Shown piece by piece: positions 30,044-39,009 of a stretch of 64,000 nt of DNA; position 1 is the first letter of the stretch, and each line of letters begins with the position of its first letter. The stretch spans positions 62,001 through 126,000 of the forward strand of contig JAJVHV010000024.1 of the NCBI GenBank assembly GCA_022072445.1, given 5' to 3'. The position numbers were made by a program, and so were the translations under genes. Source of the DNA: Phycisphaerae bacterium. GTDB taxonomy: Bacteria; Planctomycetota; Phycisphaerae; UBA1845; Fen-1342. Under the pieces are notes generated by a model. It did not search any database. It was not told the origin of the DNA and was given only the letters and a program-made list of their open reading frames with translations.

Positions 30044-30534
30044 GCCGTGATGATAGCGGGTCCTGGAGGCGGCGGTGAGCTTGCCGGGCGGGTGCATTTC
30101 GCTGCGGATTCTCGCACATGCATAGCGCGAAACGGCACGTCCGGCGCCGCCCGCGGGCCCACGTCCGGGCGAGAGCCGTCGGCGGCGGGCGGAATTCGGG
30201 GCTGCGGCGATGGGACAGCCGTGCGCTCCGCGCACGGCACGCCGCTTGCTGCGTCAACTGGCAATACCCTCGAAGGGAGGAGTGCGCGCGGCGGTAGGCT
30301 TTTCTGGTGGGCTCGATTTCGAGCGGGGCGGGCGTGGCACGAGTCTGGCGGCGGCACGCGGGCCGGCCGGGCTCGAGAGGAGACTCGCAAGAAGCACACG
30401 TCGGTTTGCGGTTGGTCGGATCACTCGAAGCTGGAAGGTTGAATGGCGCTCCCGCGGCGGTTGCCCGCTGCGCAAGGGGTCGGTGTGCCGCTGGCGCTGC
30501 TGCTACCGCGCTATCCCCACTGGGAGCACACAAC
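30044..30534. other. Divergent intergenic region (491 bp) without a gene
   Basis: Separates the minus-strand YkgJ gene from the plus-strand dockerin-tailed gene. A short palindrome GTGCGCTCCGCGCAC is near 30220. No convincing reading frame; candidate frames are Arg-rich shadows. Promoters for both flanking genes should be here but I could not assign hexamers. Confidence 0.4.
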
Positions 30535-32163
30535 ATGAAACTGCGATTCTGCTTCCGCGCGGCGGCCGCCGCGCTGTTGAGTTCGTTTGCGCTCGGGCAA
30601 TGCGGTGAATGGGCCGCCGACTGGTGCCCGACGGCGCGGGTGATTCCCGGAACGCCGGGGGTCTACGAAATTCTGATGGACGTTTCGACGGCGACCGGCG
30701 TCGAGACGCACTGCGGCATCACGGTCGGGCACACGGTCTATTTCACGATCACGCCGACCATCAACGGCACACTCACGTTCAGCACGTGCCACTGGAACAC
30801 GACGTATGACACGGTCGTGGAGGCGTACAGTGGTGGTGATGGGCAGTGCGAGTGGATGACGTCGATTCAGTGCGTGGATGACTCGCCGGGCGCGGACTGC
30901 GGCAACGGCTGCTCGGGCGCCAGCTCGCTGCTCACGTTTCCTGTGTCGGCGGGCGTGAAGTACACGTTCTGCGTCGGCTCGTACGGCAACAACCAGGCCG
31001 GCTGCACGCTCTGCCTGGGTGTCGTCGTCACGCTGTGCAACAACGACACGACCCCGCCCGTAACGCAGATCACCTATCCCGACGGGCTGGAGTGCGTCTG
31101 CGACTTCGTCGACGTGCTCGGCAACGTCTACGACCCCGACGGGACGCTCCGCGGCTACACGCTGGAATACGCGCCGGCCAGCGGCGGCGGCTGGACGACG
31201 ATCGCCACCGGCACCAGCCCGGTCTACAACGGCCTGCTCGGCTCGTGGCTCACCTACGGCCTGCCCGGCGGATACTACCTGCTGCGCCTGACCGCCGAGA
31301 ACATCTGCGGCGAGGTCAGCTCGACGGTCGTGCTGCCATACGTGAATAACGGGTTCGCCGACCTGACCGTCCGCTCGCCGCGCCCGGGCGACATCCTGGG
31401 CGGATCGGTGTGCGTCGACGGGACGGCCTGGGATCACTGCGGGCCCGGCTGGCTGATGATCGAGCATCGCCCGTTGGGCGGCGACTATGACCCGTTCGAC
31501 GTCATCTACGCGCCCTTCATTCTGTACGACCCGCTGGGCGAGTGGGACAGCCGGGCGGTCGTCGACGGCAGCTACGAAATCCGCACGACGGCGGGCGACA
31601 TGTGCGGCTACTACGACGACGACACGCGCGTCGTCACGATCGACAACACCGCGCCGGTCGCCTACATCAGCGATCCGCTCGAATGCGCGACGGTCTTCGG
31701 CCTCGTCACGGTACGCGGCACCGTGATCGACACGCATCTCGATTCGTGGACGCTCTACTTCGCGGGCGGCGACTATTCGTACTGGGTCCCGATCAGCTCG
31801 GGCACCTGGCAGGTCAACAACGGCGTGCTGGGCTACTGGAACACGACCGAGCTGCAGCGCTGCGCCTACGCCCTGCGGCTGGTCGTCAGCGACCGCGCCG
31901 TGCTGAACTGCAACGGGGCACTGCACAATCAGGCTGAGTACGTCGTGACGGTCTCGACCATCGGCGTGCGCGGCGACATGAACTGCGACGAGTCGGTGAA
32001 CGGCTTTGACGTCGATCCGTTCGTGCTGGCGCTGACCGACCCGGAAGAATACATCGAGCAGTACTTCTTCTGCGACATCGATCACGGCGACGTGAACGAA
32101 GACGGCTCGATCAACGGCTTCGACGTCGATCCGTTTGTAGACATCCTGACCGGCGGCGGATGA
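30535..32163 (+). CDS. Secreted Ig-like/beta-sandwich protein with dockerin-like tail
   Basis: Start at ATG 30535 with GGGAG 9 nt upstream. The 542-residue product has a signal peptide (KLRFCFRAAAAALLSSFALG). It then has a Cys-rich first domain (about 22-165, many Thr/Cys, resembling planctomycete bacterial pre-peptidase-type domains), two or three beta-sandwich segments (TPPVTQITYPDGLECVCDFV, DNTAPVAYISDPLECATVFG, similar phrases suggesting internal duplication), and a tail with two calcium-loop repeats ([32 protein letters not shown]). It probably sits on the cell surface or is secreted. No enzymatic motif is seen. Confidence 0.7.
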   Translation: MKLRFCFRAAAAALLSSFALGQCGEWAADWCPTARVIPGTPGVYEILMDVSTATGVETHCGITVGHTVYFTITPTINGTLTFSTCHWNTTYDTVVEAYSGGDGQCEWMTSIQCVDDSPGADCGNGCSGASSLLTFPVSAGVKYTFCVGSYGNNQAGCTLCLGVVVTLCNNDTTPPVTQITYPDGLECVCDFVDVLGNVYDPDGTLRGYTLEYAPASGGGWTTIATGTSPVYNGLLGSWLTYGLPGGYYLLRLTAENICGEVSSTVVLPYVNNGFADLTVRSPRPGDILGGSVCVDGTAWDHCGPGWLMIEHRPLGGDYDPFDVIYAPFILYDPLGEWDSRAVVDGSYEIRTTAGDMCGYYDDDTRVVTIDNTAPVAYISDPLECATVFGLVTVRGTVIDTHLDSWTLYFAGGDYSYWVPISSGTWQVNNGVLGYWNTTELQRCAYALRLVVSDRAVLNCNGALHNQAEYVVTVSTIGVRGDMNCDESVNGFDVDPFVLALTDPEEYIEQYFFCDIDHGDVNEDGSINGFDVDPFVDILTGGG

Positions 32164-32234
32164 GCCGCTCGACATCGAGACCGGCTTATCTGCCGCCGGT
32201 CTTGAGACGGGCTCCGTTGCCGCTGGTACTCGAA

Positions 32235-32596
32235 GGGTGTCGCCGGTCGTGACGGGTGTCGCCGGTCGTGACGGGTATCGCCGGTCGTGACGGGTATCGC
32301 CGGCGGCGAGTGGTATCGCGCCGTCTGAACCGCGCAGCGGGATCTGAGCCGCGCAGCGGGATCTGAGCCGCGCAGCGGGATCTGAGCCGCGACCGTCAGG
32401 GAGCGGTTTCTTAGCCCCGCGCGAGAATCCTTCGACCGCAGTTCGCACTCCGGCTCGGCTGAGAAACCGCTTCCTGACGGGCGCGGCTCGGTCTGAGAAA
32501 CCGCTTGCTGACGCGCGCGGCTCGGTCTGAGAAACCGCTTCCTGACGGGCGCGGCTCGGTCTGAGAAACCGCTTGCTGACGCGCGCGGCTCTGGCA
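32235..32596. repeat. Cluster of three tandem repeat families in the 553-bp gap
   Basis: First, a 19-bp unit GGGTGTCGCCGGTCGTGAC, four copies starting at 32235, 32254, 32273 and 32292. Second, a 19-bp unit beginning CCGCGCAGCG, three copies at 32330, 32349 and 32368. Third, a 34-bp unit containing GAGAAACCGCTT at 32461, 32495, 32529 and 32563, alternating CCTGACGGGC and GCTGACGCGC. No gene is seen in 32164-32716. Confidence 0.85.
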
Positions 32597-32716
32597 GGCC
32601 ATCGTCGAATCGCGGTGGGCGGCGGATAGCCCGGTCAGATAAGTCGCGGGCTCAAGCTCCTCGGTCGGACCGCCGAGAGGCAAGTGCGGGCGCGCTTGCC
32701 CCGCCGAGGAGCCGCC

Positions 32717-34006
32717 ATGCGCCTGCAAGTTATCGATCCCAACGCGAATTTCGCCTGCAAGAGCTGCACGCGCTGCTGCGACCAGCCCTGGCTGACGTTG
32801 ATCGAGCCGGAGAAGGTCGCGGCGCTCGATGCCGTCGACTGGGTGGCGGCGTTTCCAGACATGGCCGGGCGGACCCTCTATCGCCGGAAGCGGCGCGGCA
32901 GCACAACCGTCGTCGAACTGGGCAAGGGCGATGGCAACCGCTGCGTGTTTCTCGACACCGACGGCCTGTGCCGCATTCACAAGACACTCGGCTACGACGC
33001 CAAGCCGCGGATGTGCAAGCAGTTCCCCTTCTTCGCGGCACGCGCCTGGGACGCCGACTATGTCTCCGCGAACTACGGCTGCCGCGCGATCCAGGAGCAG
33101 GCCGGTCCGCCGATGAGCACCCAGGCCGAAGCGGTGCGGCGGCTGGTGCCGCTATCGGACGTGCCAGCGCGGCCGGATGCGCAGTTCACGCTGGCCGCGA
33201 ATGTGCTGATACCGCCGGTCGTCGCCGCGGTGCTGCGTGAGCGGCTGGGGCGCCTGGCGACCGGAGACGATGAAACCGCCGGCGGCGCACGTGACGGCAT
33301 CGCGGCGCGGCTGGCGCGGATGCTGGCGCTGGTGCAGCACGCGGCCGCGACACCCGTCGCGGAACTGAGCAAACACCTCGCGGCCGGTTTCACGCCGTCG
33401 CTGGACGAGAGCCTGTATCTCGCGTTCGCGTCGGCCGCCGAGGCACCGATTGCTTCTCGATTTCTCTTTGCGGCGACGCTGTTTCCCGACACGCTGCCGC
33501 CGGACAGCACGGCGAACCTCGGCTTCTTCCGACGGCTGTCGCTGGTGCCGCGGCTGATGGCGTTAACGAAGATGCGCGGCGTGTACGCGAGCCGGTTCCT
33601 GGGGCGCAACGTGCAGGTGGACGAGATCATGTGCGCGCCGGCGACGATGGTCTTGGATGACGAGGGCGTCGCGCTGCTGGGGCGCTACCTGCGCGCGCGC
33701 GTCTGGCAGCAGTTCCCGGGCGGGACGCAGCTTCCGCTGTGCGCCGCGCTGCACCAGCACATCATGGACGTCAACGCGGTGGTGTTCTACGCGATCGCCG
33801 AGGCGCGGCGGGCCGGCCACGACCGGCTCGGCGTCGAAGCGGTGCAGCGCGGGCTAATGCACGTCGAGTTTCATTTGGCGACGCAGCCGCGGCTGTACCA
33901 CCAGGTCTTGCGCGGCTATCTGCGTGGAGCACTGGCCGATCCGGCGTGTGCGTGGGCGTCGCTGCGGATGATGCGCTGCGCGCGCGCGGCACTGGCGGTG
34001 TCGTAG
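32717..34006 (+). CDS. YkgJ-type cysteine-cluster protein with long helical C-terminal domain
   Basis: Start at ATG 32717 with AGGAG upstream. The 429-residue protein opens with a cysteine cluster: FACKSCTRCCDQPW, then CVFLDTDGLCRIHK and PRMCKQFPFF, the YkgJ/Fe-S-type pattern. A helical region of about 280 residues follows (VLIPPVVAAVLRERLGRL, TLFPDTLPPD, MALTKMRGVYASRFLG, ending LRMMRCARAALAVS). It may bind zinc or an Fe-S cluster. Function is not assigned. It lies between two repeat-rich gaps, so it is probably a single-gene unit. Confidence 0.7.
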   Translation: MRLQVIDPNANFACKSCTRCCDQPWLTLIEPEKVAALDAVDWVAAFPDMAGRTLYRRKRRGSTTVVELGKGDGNRCVFLDTDGLCRIHKTLGYDAKPRMCKQFPFFAARAWDADYVSANYGCRAIQEQAGPPMSTQAEAVRRLVPLSDVPARPDAQFTLAANVLIPPVVAAVLRERLGRLATGDDETAGGARDGIAARLARMLALVQHAAATPVAELSKHLAAGFTPSLDESLYLAFASAAEAPIASRFLFAATLFPDTLPPDSTANLGFFRRLSLVPRLMALTKMRGVYASRFLGRNVQVDEIMCAPATMVLDDEGVALLGRYLRARVWQQFPGGTQLPLCAALHQHIMDVNAVVFYAIAEARRAGHDRLGVEAVQRGLMHVEFHLATQPRLYHQVLRGYLRGALADPACAWASLRMMRCARAALAVS

Positions 34007-34015
34007 CTCCGCACG

Positions 34016-34428
34016 AAAGCGCGCCCAGCCGAGCGCCAAAGCGCGCCCAGCCGAGCGCCAAAGCGCGCCCAGCCGAGCGCCAAAGCGCGCCCAGCCGAGC
34101 CCCGACCGTGAGGGAGGGGTTCGACGGAGAAATGCCATCGGACTTGGCGCCGAACCTCGCCGAGCCCGTCGACGCCCTCCGTCCGAACCCCTCCCTCACG
34201 GTCGGGGCTCGGCTGGGGACGCGATTCGGCTCGGCTGGGGACGCGATTCGGATCGGCTGGGGACGCGATTCGGATCGGCTGGGGACGCGATTCGGATCGG
34301 CTGGGGACGCGATTCGGATCGGCTGGGGACGCGATTCGGATCGGCTGGGGACGCGATTCGGATCGGCTGGGGACGCGATTCGGCTCGACTGGGGATGCGA
34401 TTCGGATCGGCTGGGGAGGCAACTCGAC
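34016..34428. repeat. Large composite palindrome of 22-bp arrays around a 29-bp inverted repeat
   Basis: Left arm: four 22-bp units from 34016 (period exactly 22, core CCCAGCCGAG), then a 29-bp arm at 34095-34123. A 60-nt loop follows, then the perfect reverse complement at 34184-34212. Right arm: ten 22-bp units starting at 34209, 34231, 34253 and so on to 34407 (core CTCGGCTGGG or ATCGGCTGGG). The two unit families are related in opposite orientation. The array ends 2 nt before the stop codon of the next gene. No protein gene is supported here. Confidence 0.88.
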
Positions 34429-34430
34429 GT

Positions 34431-35618
34431 TCAGCTCTTGCTCACCTTCTCACCGCCGTTCCGGCGCGTGAGCTGCTCGACGTGCTGTCGGGCGATGCGC
34501 GACCAGTCGCTCGAAGGGTCGAGGCGCAGGTACTCGCGCCAGTGGGTCAGCGCTTCGCCGACGCAGCCGGTTTGCTCGTAGCACAGCGCCAGGTTGAAAT
34601 GCGCGTCGCAATAGGACGGGCTGGCTTGCAGCGCCGCCCGTAAGCAGCGTATCGATTCTTCCACCCGCCCCTGCTCTTCGTGAACGTCTGCCGCGTTGTA
34701 CCACGCCTCGGCCAGCGTCGGATCCTGGGCGGCGGCGAGATGGTACATCTCGATCGCGGCGTCGGGCTTGGCCAATCCACGCAGCGCGTTGCCGAGGTTG
34801 AAGTAGACCTCGGGGAAGCGCGGCTCCAGGGCGATGGCCCGGCGATAGGCGTTGACCGCGCCGTCGAAGTCCTGCTCGTCCTCCAGAAGCTGGGCGCGCT
34901 CGAACCACTCCGTGGCACTCTCGTCGTCGTGGCGGAGCTTGAGCGTCTCGGGCGCGGGGGCGTCGGTGCGCTGCGGGTCGAAGTTCAGCAGCAACTGGCC
35001 ATCCGGCCGGACGCGCAGATCGCCGATCTCGGCGACGATCTGCCGCGGGCTGTCCGAGACGAGTCGAAGCTGCGCCAACGGCCGTTCCGTACCCGGCAAG
35101 AGCGGCGCCAGCGAGCGGAGGCTTTCGGCGATCTTCTCAGCGCGCACGCCGCGCGCCACCAGATCGGCGATGGCCCGCAGCGAGACGATGTCGGCGTAGT
35201 CGTACGAGCCATGCTGCGACGTCACCAGGCCGTGCCGCTCCCAGGCGCGCAGTGCCGCGGGTGTGACGTTCAGCAGCCGGCAGATCACGTCCGCGGTGTA
35301 GGGCTTGCCCGGCGGCGCCAGCGAGTCGCGGCCGACCAGCTTCAAAAAGGCATGCTCGGGCACGATGCGCACGTCCAGCTCGCGCGCCCGCCGCAGATTC
35401 CCGCTGACGCTGCCGTCGGACTGGAGCGGCCAGCCGTGCTGGCCGACGACGAGCAGGTCGGTGCGGCGGCTGACGACGCCGGCGGGGCGGCCGCCGGCGC
35501 TGCGTACGGCGCGCCAGGCGTCCTTGTGCGTCATCGAGCTGAGCTGGCCGGCAAAGACGACGCGGGCGCCGGCGGGCAGGCGGAGGGGCAGGGGCGACGA
35601 GTCGTGGGATTGCGGCAC
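34431..35618 (-). CDS. BRCT-MerR-TPR multidomain protein
   Basis: I choose the GTG ending at 35618, because GGAGG sits 8 nt upstream and it clears the mreC stop; earlier ATGs lie inside mreC without a ribosome site. The 395-residue protein has an N-terminal BRCT-like domain (about 16-94: GARVVFAGQLSSMTHKDAWR, VSRRTDLLVVGQ). A MerR-type helix-turn-helix follows (about 107-175: YTADVICRLLNVTPAALRAWER), then several TPR repeats (about 235-380, e.g. VYFNLGNALRGLAKPDAAIE). This could be a DNA-linked regulator with a protein-interaction tail. It follows mreBC in the same direction, so co-expression with the shape genes is plausible. Confidence 0.78.
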   Translation of the reverse strand: MPQSHDSSPLPLRLPAGARVVFAGQLSSMTHKDAWRAVRSAGGRPAGVVSRRTDLLVVGQHGWPLQSDGSVSGNLRRARELDVRIVPEHAFLKLVGRDSLAPPGKPYTADVICRLLNVTPAALRAWERHGLVTSQHGSYDYADIVSLRAIADLVARGVRAEKIAESLRSLAPLLPGTERPLAQLRLVSDSPRQIVAEIGDLRVRPDGQLLLNFDPQRTDAPAPETLKLRHDDESATEWFERAQLLEDEQDFDGAVNAYRRAIALEPRFPEVYFNLGNALRGLAKPDAAIEMYHLAAAQDPTLAEAWYNAADVHEEQGRVEESIRCLRAALQASPSYCDAHFNLALCYEQTGCVGEALTHWREYLRLDPSSDWSRIARQHVEQLTRRNGGEKVSKS

Positions 35619-35634
35619 GATCGAAGCCTCCGCG

Positions 35635-36567
35635 TCAGTGCGGTGCGATGACATACACGGCTCGCACGCTGGCCGCATCCACCAGCAGCCGGCCGCTCAG
35701 GTTGAAGACCAGCGGCGCGCCTTTCACCGGCGCGGACGCCACGAGTTCGCCCAGCAGGAACTGACCCGGCAGTTGCGCGTCGCGCGGCACCAGGATGAAG
35801 CGATAGTCCTGCTTGAAGAAATCGCCCGGTGCCTCGCGGATCAGCAGCTTGCCGCCGCCCGCCCCGTACAGCAGACAGTCGCGCTCCAGCGGCGAGAGCG
35901 CGCCATCGGCCAGCGCCGCGGCCATCCGCACGCGGCGCGGGCCGAAGTGCCGGTCGGTGGCCAGTTGCACGCGGCTCGTGTACGGGAACACCTCGCTGAC
36001 GACGCCGATGAGCGACTGGCGCATCAGCACGGTCCGTCCGTCGTCCGCCGCGGCGTCCGACCCGCCCGCCGCCACCCACTGTCCGACGGCGATGGGCGCG
36101 TCGCGCGAGGACGCGCCCCGGTCGATCAGCAGGCTTTCGCGGCCGGGCGCGGCGTCGGCCGCGACGACGTGCGCCAGAACCAGCTTGGCGCCGGCGTCGC
36201 TGAACTGGCCGCGCAGCCCGCTGAGCACGGCGACCTGCTCTTCGAGGTCGCCGACGCGCAGCTCCTGGTGCCGCACCTGGCGCTCCAGCTCTTCGCAACG
36301 GCGCTTCAGCCGCTCGCTCTCGTCGGGGCTGAGCCGGGCGGCCGAACCGGCGGGCAGCGCGTCGCGCGCCGAGTTCGCGGCGCTGTCGACACCGGCCTGA
36401 AGCCAGACCAGGGCCTGCATCGGCGAGCGCAGGCAACCCGTCCAGGAGGTGGGAAGCAGCGCCAGGATCAGCCCCAGCACCATGAGCAGGACGTGCGTTC
36501 GCGTGACGGCCTGGTGCCGCCGGCGGTGCGGCGCCAGCGACCTAGAACTCGTCGTCATCCGACTCAA
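35635..36567 (-). CDS. mreC: Rod-shape protein MreC
   Basis: A 310-residue protein with a cytoplasmic basic leader, one transmembrane helix (about 25-40, HVLLMVLGLILALLPTSW), a coiled coil (about 80-125, SERLKRRCEELERQVRHQELRVGDLEEQV) and a beta-rich periplasmic domain with LLIDRGASSRDAPIAVGQWV and IGVVSEVFPYTSRVQLATD. MreC is the periplasmic scaffold that links MreB filaments to peptidoglycan synthesis. Its start overlaps the end of mreB by 26 nt (or 17 nt from a second ATG). mreD, mrdA and rodA are absent from this neighbourhood. Confidence 0.85.
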   Translation of the reverse strand: MSRMTTSSRSLAPHRRRHQAVTRTHVLLMVLGLILALLPTSWTGCLRSPMQALVWLQAGVDSAANSARDALPAGSAARLSPDESERLKRRCEELERQVRHQELRVGDLEEQVAVLSGLRGQFSDAGAKLVLAHVVAADAAPGRESLLIDRGASSRDAPIAVGQWVAAGGSDAAADDGRTVLMRQSLIGVVSEVFPYTSRVQLATDRHFGPRRVRMAAALADGALSPLERDCLLYGAGGGKLLIREAPGDFFKQDYRFILVPRDAQLPGQFLLGELVASAPVKGAPLVFNLSGRLLVDAASVRAVYVIAPH

Positions 36568-37594
36568 TGGTCTGGTGCCATTCGTCGATGTGTTCGAGGT
36601 AGGCGCCCGTGCCGCGCGCCACGCAGGTGAGCGGGTCGTCGACCACCTTGACGCTGATGCCGGTGGCCTGGGCCATGACCTTGTCCAGCCCGCGCAGCAG
36701 CGCCCCGCCGCCGGCCAGATGAATGCCGTTGTCCACCAGATCGGCCGCGAGCTCGGGCTCGACCTGTTCGAGCGTGTGCAGGACCGCGTCGATGATCTGC
36801 CCCACCGGCTCCTTGAGCGCCTCGCGGATTTCCTCGCTGCTCACGACCGCCTTGCGCGGCAGGCCGCTGATCATGTCGCGGCCCTTCACTTCCTTGCTCA
36901 GCTCCTGCTCCAGCGGCGCCACCGAGCCGATTTCGATCTTGATGTCTTCGGCCGTCTGCGGTCCGATCATCAGGTTGTAATTCCGCTTCATGTGGTTGAC
37001 GATCGACTCGTCCATCTCGTCGCCCGCGACGCGCAGCGACACGCAACTGCTGATGTCCGAGAGGCTCATCACGGCGACCTCGGTCGTCCCGCCGCCGATG
37101 TCCACGATCATCGACGCCGTCGCCTCGTGAATCGGCAGCCCCGCCCCGATCCCCGCCGCCTTCGGCTCCTCCACCAGGTACACCCGCCGCGCCCCAGCCC
37201 GCTCCGCTGAGTTGAAGACCGCCCGTTTTTCCACCGCCGTGATGCCGTAGGGGACGGCAATCACGACGCGCGGCGCGGCAAACCCCCGATTGCCATGAAC
37301 CTTGCGAATGAAATACCCCAGCATCGCCTCGGTGATGTCAAAGTCGGCAATCACGCCGTCCTTCAGCGGGCGAATCGCCGTGATGCTCCCCGGCGTACGC
37401 CCGAGCATTTCCTTGGCAACCAGCCCGACCGCGTTGCCGTTGTTCAGGACGCGGTTGGTCCCCTTCCGCACGGCCACCACGGAAGGCTCATTCAGGACGA
37501 TGCCCTCGCCCCGCACGCAGACCAGGGTGTTGCAGGTCCCCAGGTCGATTCCCATGTCGGTGCTGAAGAGTCCCTTGAATCGCCGCCACCACAC
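36542..37594 (-). CDS. mreB: Actin-like cell-shape protein MreB
   Basis: A 350-residue actin-fold ATPase. It starts at a GTG (MWWRRFKGLFSTDMGIDLGTCNTLVCV); the DMGIDLGT phosphate-1 loop, VDIGGGTTEVAVMS phosphate-2 loop and HLAGGGALLRGLDKV adenosine motif are clear, and the length fits the family. It forms membrane-associated filaments guiding wall growth. The extra Trp/Arg N-terminus is the usual membrane-binding amphipathic segment. Followed directly by mreC. Confidence 0.92.
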   Translation of the reverse strand: MWWRRFKGLFSTDMGIDLGTCNTLVCVRGEGIVLNEPSVVAVRKGTNRVLNNGNAVGLVAKEMLGRTPGSITAIRPLKDGVIADFDITEAMLGYFIRKVHGNRGFAAPRVVIAVPYGITAVEKRAVFNSAERAGARRVYLVEEPKAAGIGAGLPIHEATASMIVDIGGGTTEVAVMSLSDISSCVSLRVAGDEMDESIVNHMKRNYNLMIGPQTAEDIKIEIGSVAPLEQELSKEVKGRDMISGLPRKAVVSSEEIREALKEPVGQIIDAVLHTLEQVEPELAADLVDNGIHLAGGGALLRGLDKVMAQATGISVKVVDDPLTCVARGTGAYLEHIDEWHQTIESDDDEF

Positions 37595-37746
37595 GTGATC
37601 GCGCTCCGTGCTCTATTGGTTCGCCGATTCCTGCGGATCCGTCCGTCGGCGTGTCGACGATGGGCGGGATTGTAAGCGCGATCCGCGACGTGCGGCAACT
37701 GCAATCTGCCTGGGCTGACCGAAGGTGAGCGCGACTGAGGGGTGCG

Positions 37747-37905
37747 TCAGCTACCCGCTGGCGGCAGGAGCGAGCCGAAGAGCACCGTGGCTCGGTAGCA
37801 GACGTAGACCGTCGCTATCAGCAGGAAAACGAACGAAACGAGCGACAGCATCGTGTAGATGTCGTTTTCGGCCCGAGGTGCCGCGGCGCGAGGCGTGCTA
37901 GCCAT
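37747..37905 (-). CDS. Small single-pass membrane protein (52 aa)
   Basis: Sequence starts MASTPRAAAPRAENDIYTML and continues with a hydrophobic helix SLVSFVFLLIATVYVCY (about 21-37), then RATVLFGSLLPPAGS. GGAG lies 10 nt before the ATG. It directly follows the coiled-coil membrane protein gene (29-nt gap) in the same direction, so it is probably co-transcribed. The family is not known to me. Too short for a standard gene caller cutoff, but the hydrophobic pattern and ribosome site support it. Confidence 0.6.
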   Translation of the reverse strand: MASTPRAAAPRAENDIYTMLSLVSFVFLLIATVYVCYRATVLFGSLLPPAGS

Positions 37906-37934
37906 GACGATCAGTCTCCGTTCCGGGGCCGCTG

Positions 37935-38798
37935 CTACTTGTCGAGTCCGTAGACGACGCGGTCGCCGACGCTGACCTGCCCGTTCAGCATGGTCAGCTT
38001 GCCGCCGGCCTGCTTCGGCTCGACCGAGGCGATCACCAGGTCGCCGACGTAGTTGCCGCCGCGGTCGATGATGAAGCGCATGCCTTCGACCACCCCGGCC
38101 GCCTCGCCGATGTCGATGCTGGCGTATTGCCCGTCAATCTCGGTGATGGTGCCCTTGATCCGGCCCGCGACCGTCGGCCGGACGGCCTCGGCCCCGCCCG
38201 CGGCGGCCGGCTCTTCGGCCGCCACCGTCCGCACGCCGCCGCGCTGCGCCTCGGCGACCTGCCGTTCACAGGCCAGGACCTTGGCCTGAAGATTGCGCGT
38301 TTCTTCGGTCAGGATGCTGACGTTGGCGGTCAACTCGAGCACGCGGCTGTTGAGGCGCGTGTTGCGGCTCTGAAGGTCGATGTTCTGATCGAGCAGCGAG
38401 CGATTGTGCTCCTGGGCGGCGGTCCGCTCGTTGGTCGCGACCTTGAGCAACTGCTCCAGATTGGTCCGCGAGGCGTCGCAGGCCATCGCATCCTGCTGCG
38501 CCCGCACGACTTCGCTATTGAGCTTCGCCAGCTTGTCGGCCTGATCCTGAATCTGCTGCTGAAGCTGCGAAATGAGCACGCCGCGCTCGTTCAGGGCCTC
38601 GTCCTTCATCGCCAAGGCCGCTTCCATGCTGGCCCGCGTGTTCATCCGCAGCGTGATTTCAGCGTCGCGCTGCATCTGATAATCGACCGCGAGCTGCCGC
38701 CAGTTATCCCACTGGGCGGCGGCGGAAATGAAGAAGCACGACAGCGCCACGGACAGCACGGCGTTGAGGACCACGAAAACTTTGGTCATCGTACTCAC
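37935..38798 (-). CDS. Membrane-anchored coiled-coil protein
   Basis: Start chosen at a GTG ending at 38798, because AAGGAG lies 7 nt upstream; an ATG nine bases on (MTKVFVVLN) is the alternative. The 287-residue protein has an N-terminal transmembrane segment (VVLNAVLSVALSCFFISAAAQW). A long coiled coil follows (about 40-190, many Gln, Asn, Glu and Leu), then an Ala/Glu linker and a compact beta domain (about 210-287: RIKGTITEIDGQYASIDIGEAAGVVEGMRFIIDRGGNYVGDL) resembling planctomycete coiled-coil periplasmic proteins. The role is unknown; its position beside mreBC and a small membrane protein suggests an envelope function. Confidence 0.75.
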   Translation of the reverse strand: MSTMTKVFVVLNAVLSVALSCFFISAAAQWDNWRQLAVDYQMQRDAEITLRMNTRASMEAALAMKDEALNERGVLISQLQQQIQDQADKLAKLNSEVVRAQQDAMACDASRTNLEQLLKVATNERTAAQEHNRSLLDQNIDLQSRNTRLNSRVLELTANVSILTEETRNLQAKVLACERQVAEAQRGGVRTVAAEEPAAAGGAEAVRPTVAGRIKGTITEIDGQYASIDIGEAAGVVEGMRFIIDRGGNYVGDLVIASVEPKQAGGKLTMLNGQVSVGDRVVYGLDK

Positions 38799-39009
38799 AA
38801 ACAAGCTCCTTCTGCTGCGCGAACGGATGGCAGCGCAACCAGCAGCGACGACGGCGCCAGCCCGCGGTCGCACACGCAATTATCGCGGCCGGATTCTACG
38901 CGGCAACCCCCCGCACGCAAGTCCCCCCTTCGAACCCTTGGCCTGTTGGCCCCTCAACCCCTTGGCCCCTCGACCCCGCGGCCCCTCAATCCGTTATCAT
39001 CACACCCAC

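Noticed and set aside
34209-34428. CRISPR-like array of ten 22-bp repeats
   Set aside because: The repeats are contiguous with no spacers and no cas gene nearby; it is a tandem satellite.
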